A DNA stretch of 64,000 nt from Thermococcus alcaliphilus (GCF_024054535.1 NZ_JAMXLV010000022.1:62001-126000), one strand, 5' to 3'. Positions 16,930-25,499 are shown, counted from the first letter of the stretch. Notes: generated from the letters alone by a model not told the origin. Numbers and translations are program-made.

Positions 16930-18042
16930 TCACCCCTTCACATAAAGCCAGTATCTCCCGTTACCATCGGAAACAAGCATAACCTTCCCATCGTCACTCA
17001 GCTTTACGATGCCGGCTTCGGGAGCTTTAACGCTAAAGACCTTGTGGAAATCTTTGAGAGAGTAGCAGCGTAGGGTGTCGTCGTCCAGCATGACCACGAA
17101 GTTCTCGTTGGCGAACTCGGGGAAGCCGGGAAGGGTTCTTACCTCTGTGAGGTTCCACGTGAGGACGGAGGTGTCCTCTAGGGGCTCGTGCCTGAAGAGG
17201 TACTTTCCGGTCGGAAGAAGCGTCCAGCGGAGGAGGGTCGTCATTTTGAAGGTGTAACCCTCTTTTTCAGCGAGGAGCGTTCCATTGAGGTCGTAAATCT
17301 TGAGATACTCGCCTTCGCTAGCGATGAGCTTATCCCTGTAGACTATGACGTTGCTCGTGTTGAGGCTCAAAATCCTCGAGCCCTCCTTGAAGATAAATGC
17401 ATTGTCTCCCCTCGTGAGAACTACCACCCCAGTGTCAGAAACCCCTGTTAAGGCGTAATCGTTTCCCTTCAGCTCCATCTTAGCCCCATCGCAGTAGAGC
17501 TCCTGCCTCCCGGCATCCGGTGTGACGAGGTAGCAGAGGTGGTTTCCGCTTGGGGAGCGGGATATCTGGTCGGGCATGCTCCCGGCCCAGCCGTGCCTTT
17601 CCTCCCCAACTTTTCCACTCCAGGAGTACTTCCTGATTCCGACGAAATCCTCGTATGAAGCCAATACGTAGGCAACACCGTCTTTGATAGCCACTCCAGA
17701 AATTGTTGGGTGGACGTTATCTTCTTCCCACACTTTGAAAGCCGTGCTTTCCCCGTTTGATTTCACAAGGTAAAGGATTCCTCTGTTCCAGTCGATTACT
17801 GCTGCAAGGCTTCCATCTGGGCTGAGATCCATAAACGATACTCCTCCACTCTCCACGTGCCAGACAAGACTCATGTTCCATACTTTAGAGGTTAGAGGAG
17901 TGGTTATTATAGAGGAAGACATTATGGAAGATGTTGTAGTTGTTGAGGATAAACTCTGAGGTATCGACTCTTTTACACATCCACTGACCAAAACAAAGCT
18001 TACCAACAGGAGCCCTATTAACAAAGCCATAACTTTTTTCAT
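16930..18042 (-). CDS. Surface lipoprotein with beta-propeller-like repeats
   Basis: Lipoprotein of 370 residues: signal peptide with lipobox VSGCVKE (Cys 22), a Ser/Thr linker (about 30-52), then WD/YVTN-like repeats with recurring phrases (FMDLSPDGSLAAVID, ISRSPSGNHLCYLV, KLSDDGKVMLVSDGNGRYW). A beta-propeller fold is likely; ligand unknown. The coding region is clearly more GC-rich than its neighbours. GGAGGGGCAACA precedes the ATG. Confidence 0.72.
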   Translation of the reverse strand: MKKVMALLIGLLLVSFVLVSGCVKESIPQSLSSTTTTSSIMSSSIITTPLTSKVWNMSLVWHVESGGVSFMDLSPDGSLAAVIDWNRGILYLVKSNGESTAFKVWEEDNVHPTISGVAIKDGVAYVLASYEDFVGIRKYSWSGKVGEERHGWAGSMPDQISRSPSGNHLCYLVTPDAGRQELYCDGAKMELKGNDYALTGVSDTGVVVLTRGDNAFIFKEGSRILSLNTSNVIVYRDKLIASEGEYLKIYDLNGTLLAEKEGYTFKMTTLLRWTLLPTGKYLFRHEPLEDTSVLTWNLTEVRTLPGFPEFANENFVVMLDDDTLRCYSLKDFHKVFSVKAPEAGIVKLSDDGKVMLVSDGNGRYWLYVKG

Positions 18043-18175
18043 TGTTGCCCCTCCAAACCCGCAAAGAAAAGAAAGCGGGTATGTAGAGATTATTATAATA
18101 AAGTTAAGTAAACCACGTATAAATAGTTTTCTAACACTTTAAACGAAATTGCAACATTCGAAAAATATCTAAAAG

Positions 18176-18844
18176 CTAAAACCCTAATAGTTTCGGATTT
18201 TTTAAAATCTCAACGAAGTATAAGTACTTCAATCTTCTCTTCTCGGCTATCATTTGGGGCAAATCCACTACAAAGGGAACTTTTTCGATTATACCTATAT
18301 CTGAACTGGCTACAACCTCAAAAGCTTTCAAATCATGGTCCGGGGCCTTAGATAACTTGACCTTTCCAGAGACACCATATTTATTTAAAAGCTCTCTGGT
18401 GAACTCAGCAACCTTACCGCTTTTACTCACTGGCGCGTCATACAAAAACCAAACTTCCTTTAAGTCCAGCGTTTTTAAAAAGTCAATTAGAAGACTCAAC
18501 GTTTGCAAAGTTCTTGGGCTTATCTTATACCCTCCTTGAAGTTTAAGATCCCTCAAAAGTCCATCCTCGCATAAAATGGCTTTTCCCTCAAGGAGAGATT
18601 CAAGGGTTATCAACACGTTGAAGCCATCAATCCCAAGGATTTTTCCCTTCAAGTGTCCCGGCTGGAGAAGCTTGGCTTTTCTTTCTTCAATTTCCCTATC
18701 CGAAAAGACGCATCTGAATAAAAAGTGTCTCTCTTTCTGGGAAAGCCGGTAGTGGTTAGCAACAAACTCAAGGGCATACTTCTTTCTGTAACCCCTGTTC
18801 AGGAGGTATTTCAAATCCTCATAAGCTAAAAGGAGAGAAGACAT
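18176..18844 (-). CDS. DUF434/DUF5616 family protein
   Basis: Soluble protein of 222 residues. The N-terminal helical part (about 1-60; NRGYRKKYALEFVANHYRLS) matches DUF434, and the rest (ILGIDGFNVLITLESLL, VWFLYDAPVSKSG, ASSDIGIIEK) has the acidic pattern of a PIN-like nuclease fold called DUF5616. Activity is not established. The start overlaps the stop of the HD gene (TGATG), showing tight coupling. Confidence 0.8.
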   Translation of the reverse strand: MSSLLLAYEDLKYLLNRGYRKKYALEFVANHYRLSQKERHFLFRCVFSDREIEERKAKLLQPGHLKGKILGIDGFNVLITLESLLEGKAILCEDGLLRDLKLQGGYKISPRTLQTLSLLIDFLKTLDLKEVWFLYDAPVSKSGKVAEFTRELLNKYGVSGKVKLSKAPDHDLKAFEVVASSDIGIIEKVPFVVDLPQMIAEKRRLKYLYFVEILKNPKLLGF

Positions 18845-19614
18845 CAAACCACCTTTTCCAAGGTCTCTTCTCCTGCGTGTATCCTAATTTTAACTTTCCC
18901 GCTCAAGAGGGAGCTCTTAACTTTCTTTGTGAGTATCTCGTCAACTTGAAAAATTCCGGCAAGGTGCTTCATCCACACCTCTACAAGGATAGGGGTGTCT
19001 TCGTCGCCTTCCTTTATTTCAACTTTGTCAATGGCTAGGGCCGAAACGGCGTGGATGTCAACCTTATCTTTTTTATATGCAAGCCTGCTTCTCCCTTCTT
19101 CCATATCACAGCCATCAGCTATCGTTACGCAACTTCCTTCAATAGTAGTACAGGGAACAGCCTCGTCATGAGTGTAAATAGCGTTTAGGGTTAACGCCTT
19201 CAAAAGTAGCCAATCTTTTTTCTCAAACTTTTTGGCAAGCTCATCTATTATGGGCTCGGCAAGAAGAACGCTGAACTGGTAGTGGTTGTCCCTGTGAATC
19301 ATATTTCCGATATCATGGAAGAGAGCTCCAAAAGAGACTATGAACTTGCTCCAATCAAAAGGCTTTCCTAGCTTTTCAGCTGTTGTTTCAATTCCAAATT
19401 TTTTAAGGATTTTCAGAACTTCAAGGGCTCGCCTTGTGGTCAAAAGAACGTGTATCGCACCGTGGTCGTTGAACTGATAAACGTTAAGAACTATGTAGTT
19501 CGTTGTGTCGAAATAGTACTTATACTTCCGGTAAGTGTCCTCGTAGAGGGCGTAAAGTTCATCATTTTCCAAAAGTTCTTTTATTTCACTCAAAAGTTGC
19601 TCTTCAGCATACAT
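18844..19614 (-). CDS. HD domain metal-dependent phosphohydrolase
   Basis: Phosphohydrolase of 256 residues with the HD signature: His in NDHGAIHVLLTTRRALEV, the His-Asp pair in GALFHDIGNMIHRDNHYQFS, further His in THDEAVP, and Asp in IADGCDMEEGRSR. Archaeal members of this subtype are unstudied; a nucleotide or phosphodiester substrate is likely. First gene of a two-gene unit with DUF434. GGGAGGTGG precedes the ATG and a TATA-like CTTTAAATTC lies further upstream, next to the integrase relic. Confidence 0.85.
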   Translation of the reverse strand: MYAEEQLLSEIKELLENDELYALYEDTYRKYKYYFDTTNYIVLNVYQFNDHGAIHVLLTTRRALEVLKILKKFGIETTAEKLGKPFDWSKFIVSFGALFHDIGNMIHRDNHYQFSVLLAEPIIDELAKKFEKKDWLLLKALTLNAIYTHDEAVPCTTIEGSCVTIADGCDMEEGRSRLAYKKDKVDIHAVSALAIDKVEIKEGDEDTPILVEVWMKHLAGIFQVDEILTKKVKSSLLSGKVKIRIHAGEETLEKVV

Positions 19615-19663
19615 TTTTCCACCTCCCGATATAGAAGGGGCTTGTTGAATTTAAAGGTTTTTA

Positions 19664-19695
19664 AAAAGAGGAGTTGGGGTCTGGAGCCCGTTTAA
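19664..19695 (+). pseudogene. Relic of an older integrase N-terminal gene outside attL
   Basis: AAAAGAGGAGTTGGGG followed by TCTGGAGCC matches the end of the present intN (39445-39469) except for one missing G. From GTC TGG AGC onward the reading frame still encodes VWSPFNGSPAG, a variant of VWSLGFGSPAG in the living copy. Because this lies on the chromosomal side of attL, it is best read as what remains of an earlier related element in the same tRNA. Confidence 0.6.
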
Positions 19696-19739
19696 TGGTA
19701 GCCCCGCGGGGATTCGAACCCCGGTCGCGGGATCCAGAG
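19696..19739. repeat. attL: 44-bp copy of the tRNA-Gln 3' part
   Basis: Starts TGGTAGCCCCGCGGGG and ends GGATCCAGAG; covers CCA, acceptor 3' strand, T arm, variable region and the anticodon arm up to the anticodon loop on the minus strand. The 5' half of the tRNA is absent here, so this copy is not a functional tRNA. The identical partner is 39477-39520. Confidence 0.95.
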
Positions 19740-20695
19740 CCCCCCTCAACAACCTCTCCAACCTCAATTTCGAGAAAAAAGGCACGAACACCCTCCCCGA
19801 ATACGTACAGGTGACCAGACCCCACTACATGCTAAGCCAAGAACACGTGAAATTACTCTTCCTGTCTCTCGAAAGCAAGGGAATAACAAAAGACTTCCTT
19901 TCAAGAATCAGATTGATCACCAAACAATTCCTAAACAGCCTGGAAAAACATGAAAACTACTACATAGTGACAGCCGACAACCTTCTCGCCCACCTAAACA
20001 AAATAAAAGAAACTTACAGCCACGAATACTACCGAAAACACGTGGTTTACATCAAAAAGCTTCTGAGAATCGCCAATATCCCCCTAGCCGAACTCATAGG
20101 AACTAAAAAACGACCAAACCCAGACAAAACCATAGTGACAATTCAAGACATAAAAGAATTCCTTCAAACTCTCAAAAAACTCCACGAACAAGGGAGATTA
20201 CTCGAAGAATCCTATGATCGACTGATGATGGCAACAATTGTATGTGCAGTTACAGGAATGAGAGTCTCAGAGTTCACCCGAATCAAAGTCAAAAACATAA
20301 ACCTTGAGGAAAGAAGTATCCACCTACCTTCAAACATAACAAAAACACATCAAGAAAGAACCACGTTTTTCACAGAAGAAGCCAGAGACGTTTTAAAAAA
20401 GTTCATAAAAAGCTACGACCTCAAAGAAGAAGACAACCTAGCAACCATTCCCCAACTCCAACGACCCTTCAAACAAAAGAAAGAGCTCAAAACCCTAAAA
20501 CTAAGACTAAAACATATGAGGAAATTCTTCTCACAAGAATGGGACAGGAGAAACGGAAACACAACAGTTAAAAAACTTCTTATGGGACATTCCCTTCTGA
20601 ACGATATTAACACCCTCCACTACTCCCACCACACCAAGGAAGACCTAAAAAACATTTATGAAAAAATTATGGGGGACATCAAATTCCTCTCCTAA
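19697..20695 (+). CDS. SSV-type integrase, C-terminal catalytic half (split by integration)
   Basis: Tyrosine recombinase catalytic part. Reading frame is open through attL (GSPAGIRTPVAGSR) into APLNNLSNLNFEKKG and the core. Catalytic set: Arg in VTGMRVSEFTRI, Lys region NITKTHQERTTFF, KHMRKFFSQEWDRR, then MGHSLLNDINTLHYS with the candidate Tyr nucleophile. Joined with 39295-39520 it makes about 393 residues. In the integrated state it lacks its start; GTG 19811 is the first plausible internal start. The coding strand is unusually C/A-rich. Excision needs intact integrase from another source or a free copy. Confidence 0.9.
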   Translation, partial: GSPAGIRTPVAGSRAPLNNLSNLNFEKKGTNTLPEYVQVTRPHYMLSQEHVKLLFLSLESKGITKDFLSRIRLITKQFLNSLEKHENYYIVTADNLLAHLNKIKETYSHEYYRKHVVYIKKLLRIANIPLAELIGTKKRPNPDKTIVTIQDIKEFLQTLKKLHEQGRLLEESYDRLMMATIVCAVTGMRVSEFTRIKVKNINLEERSIHLPSNITKTHQERTTFFTEEARDVLKKFIKSYDLKEEDNLATIPQLQRPFKQKKELKTLKLRLKHMRKFFSQEWDRRNGNTTVKKLLMGHSLLNDINTLHYSHHTKEDLKNIYEKIMGDIKFLS

Positions 20696-20733
20696 ACCCT
20701 CTTTTTCTTTTCCCTCAGGACTTTACTACAAGA

Positions 20734-22026
20734 CTAGTTAACCCAATCAAAATTAAAAAATGGGGATCCCCCATAAGGGAACCCCCCATCTTTACGGTAT
20801 CTCGCTCCAATGAATCCTCTGTCACGAGAAGAATTTGAGCCTTTCGTTGACTCATTATCCATACCACAGAGACGCCTCTGTTCCTTTGTGAGAACCTGGA
20901 CGTCTGCATAAATCTCATCATAAACCTCCTTAAGTTCTTTTTCAGATTTGTTGGCATAGTGGAGGCTGTGGACGTCACTTAGTGAATGCCCCATGATCTG
21001 CCTTTTGACGATCTCATAAACACCCAAACCCAATCCTCTCTTGCTCCCTCTTTTTTTCATTACCCTACGATCCCACTCTTCAGCAAAGAACTTTCTCAGA
21101 TATGCAATTTCAAAATTCTCACTGCACTCGCTCAACTTGAATTTCAGCCTATCCCTGTAGTTGTTCATGATCCTATTGACAAAAATCGTCGAAATGTCTT
21201 TTTTACCCTGGCTGATAAAGAGATACCCACCATTTGCTTGAATACGTTCATCATACTTTTTGATGAAATACTTTAAGAATGCTTGAGCCTCTTTAGTCAA
21301 GAAACTGACCTCATACCCCTCTGTTACTCTTAAGAGTCTGCCCTCCTTGGTTTCATTCACTGGAAACTTGACTATGCCGTTTTCAAGGTCAATCCAATCA
21401 ACTTTTATTCTCGCTACTTCCTCTTTCCTCCGTCCCGTCGAAACCATCAAGAGCAAGAAAGCAAGCATCCTCTCGTATTTCCATGTTGAAAGCTTCCTCT
21501 TACGGTGAAGGTCTTCCACTTCCTTAAACAGCCTCCTAACGTCCTCAATAGTTACAATTTTCTTTGTTACCCTTCTTTCAAAGATTAAACTTCTTTTTAA
21601 CTGTCTTAGCTCCCTATCGAAAAGAGAATCGAACTCATTGATGCCCAGAGCTCTCAAAAATTTTTTCACGTACCTTAATCGCTTGATCATGGAACTGGTG
21701 GAATATCCAGCCTTCTTTAGTGCAACGATGTACTTTTGTACTTTCTCCGAGCTAACCTGGTAAGCTCCAGACCTTGGAATGCCAGGACTAGTCCCCTTTT
21801 TGGGGAACTTTCCACTTTCAAGAAACATCAAAAACTCGTACAACCATTTTTTAACCTTTCTGAAAGTGTCTTCAGACACGTCAACCTCGTGGTAATCCTT
21901 CAGGAATCGCTCGACGTCGCTCTTCTCAATCACGTGTACCTCTCCCGAAAGATAGGAATCACGAGCTTTCCCCTTCACGATTACCCCCCCATCATACCTA
22001 TTGGCAAAGTTACCCGAGCCCCTCAT
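20734..22026 (-). CDS. Second tyrosine recombinase/integrase (complete)
   Basis: About 430 residues. SAM-like N-terminal DNA-binding region (about 100-170: VSSEKVQKYIVALKKAGYST), then a catalytic domain with Arg in VSTGRRKEEVARIKVDW, AYLRKFFAEEWDRRV and RQIMGHSLSDVHSLHYAN (Tyr). It is clearly related to the split integrase (same RKFFxxEWDRR and GHSLxDxxxLHY blocks) but is not interrupted and has a C-terminal extension of about 50 residues rich in Gly/Ser/Arg. ATG 22026 is preferred: TATTTAAACC lies about 35-40 bp upstream. Convergent with intC, gap 38 bp. Confidence 0.88.
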   Translation of the reverse strand: MRGSGNFANRYDGGVIVKGKARDSYLSGEVHVIEKSDVERFLKDYHEVDVSEDTFRKVKKWLYEFLMFLESGKFPKKGTSPGIPRSGAYQVSSEKVQKYIVALKKAGYSTSSMIKRLRYVKKFLRALGINEFDSLFDRELRQLKRSLIFERRVTKKIVTIEDVRRLFKEVEDLHRKRKLSTWKYERMLAFLLLMVSTGRRKEEVARIKVDWIDLENGIVKFPVNETKEGRLLRVTEGYEVSFLTKEAQAFLKYFIKKYDERIQANGGYLFISQGKKDISTIFVNRIMNNYRDRLKFKLSECSENFEIAYLRKFFAEEWDRRVMKKRGSKRGLGLGVYEIVKRQIMGHSLSDVHSLHYANKSEKELKEVYDEIYADVQVLTKEQRRLCGMDNESTKGSNSSRDRGFIGARYRKDGGFPYGGSPFFNFDWVN

Positions 22027-22137
22027 GGAGGTCGGGCTATTGATGTATTTTATTTTGGGGTTTAAATACTTGGTGCTGGTTAAGGGCTGATTTTTCAATA
22101 AACAGCAAACACTCATCAATCGAAAAAATGTGCGAAA

Positions 22138-23352
22138 TTAAACCAGTGGGAAAGCAAAAAGCAGTGGAATCCTTTCGGAGAACCCACTGAGTATCCTACC
22201 CTCAAAGAACGGCTCTTCGCTGATCACATAATAAACAGCCCTGTCCCCAAACATCTCAACAGCCCTATCAAGATACTCCTCATCAAACAAAATCACCAAA
22301 GTATCCCTACCCTCCTCAAGCGAGATGTTCCCCGTGAACGAAAGCTCACTCCTAGTCTTCAGCAACAATTCAATAGTCCGCTTGAAAACCCTAACATAAT
22401 CCACACTCCTCTCCACCCACACGTCGTACACACCATCAGAGACGAAAGTTATCCTCCCAGTGTTCCCAGCTGCAATGGTGGCGGTAACGGCGGCAATTTC
22501 ATCCCGATAAAACCTGAAATCAACGGGGAGACTGAGATGCTTCTTCCCCTCAGGAGTATTGAAGATAACAACATTCCAATCCTTTTTCTCTGGGTCGTTT
22601 GCTATCTTCTTGAGCAAGTGGTTAAGCCCCCATGCTAACCCTCCAAGAACTGGAGCGGCTTTTCTTCTGTCGAATTCGCCCTTTCCAGCCCTCTTTGCTA
22701 TTGCCGAGAAGTGGAGTGCGAGGGTCATTGGTGGGATGTCAAGGTTTTCGACGATTACTGGATCGGCGAAGAATACTGAGAGGGCCTCAAGAGTGCTCTT
22801 GTACTTGATGTCGTTCAAGTGGGTGAGCACGTGCATGAGTAGGGGCTTGTATTGGTATGTTCTTATTAGCATGTATGCAGTGTTGTCTGGGTCGTTGTCG
22901 TTTAGGAGTATTTGGTTGGCTAGGGTTACTCCCAAGTGTTTTTCGAGGTATTCTTCAACTTCGCTTGGGGCTGAGTAGTATGAGTAAAGTTCGGTTTTTG
23001 TGCGGGGCATTTCTTTGATTAGTTTTTTGAGTGTTGGGATGTATTGGTTTGGTTCTTCTTTGTGGATTTTGTGGTGGATTTCGATGAAGTTTATCACGTC
23101 TCCTAAGTGCATGATTGTGTTTGGTGCGAGTTTTTTGAATTCTTCTGGGGTTGGTTTTGTTGCGGCTAGTGCTGTTAGTGCGAAGATTCTTGAGAGGTGT
23201 TTTTGCCTTATTATTCTCAAGAATTCTGCTTTTTCTTCGAGCGATATTGGCCCGAAGGCTCTTTTGATTTCTTCGATGTACTCTTCAGTGTATTTCTTTT
23301 TGAATGAGAGCATGTCTTGCAGATAAACTTGACAAAAATTTTCCATCCTCAC
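22138..23352 (-). CDS. Unknown element protein, 404 residues, two-composition gene
   Basis: No family recognised. N-terminal half is helical and charged (SLEEKAEFLRIIRQKHLSRI); later parts contain GGLAWGLNHLLKKIANDPEK and a beta-rich C-terminal region (DTLVILFDEEYLDRAVEMFG). No membrane segments. GTG 23352 (GGGGGGT 6 nt upstream) or ATG 23346 could be the start. The coding strand is C/A-rich in the first 740 bp and G/T-rich in the last 450 bp, the switch falling near 22,600. Confidence 0.65.
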   Translation of the reverse strand: MRMENFCQVYLQDMLSFKKKYTEEYIEEIKRAFGPISLEEKAEFLRIIRQKHLSRIFALTALAATKPTPEEFKKLAPNTIMHLGDVINFIEIHHKIHKEEPNQYIPTLKKLIKEMPRTKTELYSYYSAPSEVEEYLEKHLGVTLANQILLNDNDPDNTAYMLIRTYQYKPLLMHVLTHLNDIKYKSTLEALSVFFADPVIVENLDIPPMTLALHFSAIAKRAGKGEFDRRKAAPVLGGLAWGLNHLLKKIANDPEKKDWNVVIFNTPEGKKHLSLPVDFRFYRDEIAAVTATIAAGNTGRITFVSDGVYDVWVERSVDYVRVFKRTIELLLKTRSELSFTGNISLEEGRDTLVILFDEEYLDRAVEMFGDRAVYYVISEEPFFEGRILSGFSERIPLLFAFPLV

Positions 23353-23475
23353 CGATTACCCCCCTTAACCCATCTTTAATCTTTGTGTTAATTTGGAAGC
23401 TTAAATTATTTTAATCTTTTGGATGACTCCCTCTGATCTTGAAGATAGGAGTCCACTAATGGGTTCCTTATCGAA

Positions 23476-23523
23476 GTCTCAAAAACCAAAACCTTTTTAT
23501 TAAGTTGTTTGGAAATTTGAGAC
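23476..23523. promoter_or_regulatory. Inverted repeat flanking the promoter of the wHTH/nucleotidyltransferase pair
   Basis: GTCTCAAA (23476-23483) and TTTGAGAC (23516-23523) are perfect inverted half-sites, 40 bp centre to centre. A TATA-like TTTTTATTAAG (about 23493-23503) lies between them, and the second half-site abuts the ATG. No ribosome binding site, so leaderless translation with autoregulation by the wHTH protein is likely. Confidence 0.6.
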
Positions 23524-24450
23524 ATGACGCTTACAAAAGGTGAGGTTAAAGTCTTAACACACATTAAGGGTGGGAAGACACTAAAAGAACTTTCAAATGA
23601 GTTGGGATTATCAAAGGGGTATCTTTCCACAATACTACACTCCCTTGAAAGGAAGGGCCTTGTAGTATTTGAAGGGAAAAAGCCTCTCATCATAAAGCCT
23701 GCCGAAAATAAGGTAATGATCATATTTCGGCTTGTTCAAAAGTCATTTTCTTATCTTCCTCTTGATGAATTGCTCTCTGGGGGGAATCTTAAAGTTCTCT
23801 CAGCTCTTAAGGTTGAAACCCCCCAGCCATTATGGTTACTTCTTTTGAGGGCAAATGTAAGCAGAGCAACACTTTATCGGGCATTGAAAGAACTCAGGGA
23901 GAGACTTATTGTAGGAAAACGAGAAGAAGGTTACTTCTTAGTGGAGCGTTTTGCCCCACTTAAAACCTTTGCTGACGAGTACTTTTATCTTCAGAACTCG
24001 ATGAAGGCAATGGAATTCGATCCAAATGCGACTCTCGTATGGAGTGGTGTTGAAGAGATGATTTTGGCGACAACAACCTTTAAAGGGAAGAGTGTTGATG
24101 GCTTTCAACTTACGGGTTTAGCACGTTTTTCGGATTATGGCATCCCTCTGATTTCCTCGGGAATTTACCATTACTATTGGCCAGCTGAAGAGTTAAGTCT
24201 TGAGGATGTTGTCGTCCACACTCTTGTGAGTCTTTATGGCGCAAGAGAGCTACTTTATGTAATTGTTCTTCTTAAAACCCACCCTTTTGATAAGAAAAAA
24301 CTCCAAATGCTCGCTACCAAGTTTGAAGTGATAAACACTCTCAATGATATTCTCGAATATCTCGCTGGAAAAAAGAAAGCATATCCATTCCCCTCGGAAG
24401 AGGAAGTGAAAGAGTTGTGTAATCAATATTTTGGAGGGTGTGAAGAATGA
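23524..24450 (+). CDS. Winged-helix regulator, AbiEi-like putative antitoxin
   Basis: Protein of 308 residues with two winged-helix regions: residues 1-60 (LKELSNELGLSKGYLSTILH) and about 85-140 (LWLLLLRANVSRATLYRALK), followed by an alpha/beta region (VWSGVEEMILATTTFKGKSV). A DNA-binding protein overlapping a nucleotidyltransferase by 4 bp is the arrangement of AbiE-type toxin-antitoxin systems, where AbiEi represses the operon and neutralises AbiEii. Family membership is inferred from context and architecture, not from a close match. Confidence 0.7.
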   Translation: MTLTKGEVKVLTHIKGGKTLKELSNELGLSKGYLSTILHSLERKGLVVFEGKKPLIIKPAENKVMIIFRLVQKSFSYLPLDELLSGGNLKVLSALKVETPQPLWLLLLRANVSRATLYRALKELRERLIVGKREEGYFLVERFAPLKTFADEYFYLQNSMKAMEFDPNATLVWSGVEEMILATTTFKGKSVDGFQLTGLARFSDYGIPLISSGIYHYYWPAEELSLEDVVVHTLVSLYGARELLYVIVLLKTHPFDKKKLQMLATKFEVINTLNDILEYLAGKKKAYPFPSEEEVKELCNQYFGGCEE

Positions 24451-25172
24451 TAACAAGGGAAAGACTGGTTGAAGAGTTTCGTGCACTTGACGAAAAAGCA
24501 ATGCTTATGGGCTCTGATGTGGTAAGATTGTACTTAATTGGTGGTGGCAATCTTGCCTTGAGAGGTCTTAAAGAAGCAACTGCAGATATTGATGTAGTAG
24601 TTGAGAATCTTAACTTGCTGAAAAAGTTTGAGAGCATTCTTACTAATCCTTCTCCTCAATTAAAAACAAGTAGGGGTTTAATTATTTATGTGAAAGTTGC
24701 AGAGCATGAGTATGAGAAAAAACTAGGAGCTTATTCGGTTTACAGGAAGCTTGATCCTCAGATGGAAGATTTTAATCTTGATGTTTTTGTTAAAAGAGTT
24801 ATGAGAGGAATAATTCTGACTGAAAGTATGAAGAAACGGTCAATAATTCCAAAAGAGTTCCAGGATTTAAATAAAATCCGAGTTTACTTGATTTCTCTTG
24901 AAGATCTCTTTTTGTTTAAGGGAGTAACATCAATTGGCCGTTCGAAAGACGTTGATGATCTCATAAGATTGATTGAGGTGGGTGTGGATTTTAATGTTAT
25001 TCTCGAAGAACTAAACATTCAAAAGGATTTAATTGGTAAGGAAAGGTTTGAATTGCTTGTTAATCTTTTAATGGAGAAAATGGTCAGTATTAGGGAGATT
25101 CTTGGTGTAAGAGGATTGAGGAGTTCGGGATTGGAGAAGTTTATTATTTCTCTTGAAGAACTTATGAGGTAA
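24447..25172 (+). CDS. Nucleotidyltransferase-fold protein, AbiEii-like putative toxin
   Basis: Protein of 241 residues. The N-terminal segment LIGGGNLALRGLKEATADID carries the nucleotidyltransferase-beta hallmark (GG-N8-10-DxD, here ADIDVVV); a third acidic position may be in DFNLDVFVKRV. SLEDLFLFKGVTSIGRSKDV and DDLIRLIE resemble the conserved KxxA/RxKDxxD motif of DUF1814/DUF6036 and AbiEii proteins. Likely transfers nucleotides to RNA or protein if active. ATGA overlap with the upstream regulator. Confidence 0.75.
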   Translation: MITRERLVEEFRALDEKAMLMGSDVVRLYLIGGGNLALRGLKEATADIDVVVENLNLLKKFESILTNPSPQLKTSRGLIIYVKVAEHEYEKKLGAYSVYRKLDPQMEDFNLDVFVKRVMRGIILTESMKKRSIIPKEFQDLNKIRVYLISLEDLFLFKGVTSIGRSKDVDDLIRLIEVGVDFNVILEELNIQKDLIGKERFELLVNLLMEKMVSIREILGVRGLRSSGLEKFIISLEELMR

Positions 25173-25447
25173 TGGAGCCTATTAGGGATTAATGTTTTGA
25201 GTTTGGAAAGTTTGCAACAGGATTTTCGTTAATTTGTTTCTCTTATGTAAACTTACCCACACACCACCCACTTAAAAAATTAAATTATCCAGTTTACTAA
25301 ACTCCCCAGCTACCTCCCACAAGAAAAAAGTCCAGAATACCCAGAAAATTCCAAAATCCCATAAGACACCATTAAAAGACATAAATTCAAAAGAAAAGCC
25401 AAAATTTCACTAAATATGGAATAAGAGTCATTTTTATTTTGAGATTG
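25173..25447. other. Gene-free interval, C/A-rich
   Basis: No credible coding frame, RNA gene or terminator hairpin. The plus strand from about 25247 to 25420 is strongly C/A-rich, similar in composition to the intC coding strand, which may mark a decayed gene. Confidence 0.4.
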
Positions 25448-25485
25448 ATAAACCAAAGAGTTTATTAATAAACCAAATAATTTAC
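25448..25485. promoter_or_regulatory. Tandem 18-bp operator-like repeats
   Basis: ATAAACCAAAGAGTTTAT (25448-25465) and ATAAACCAAATAATTTAC (25468-25485) are direct copies spaced 20 bp start to start, each itself an imperfect inverted repeat (TAAAC/GTTTA type). They cover the presumptive TATA region just upstream of the HTH gene at 25500, so autoregulation is likely. Confidence 0.6.
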
Positions 25486-25499
25486 TATCGGGTGAAAGC

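Noticed and set aside
19450-19695. An 81-residue plus-strand frame before attL
   Set aside because: Mostly antisense to the HD gene start; only its last part overlaps the integrase relic, and in a different frame.
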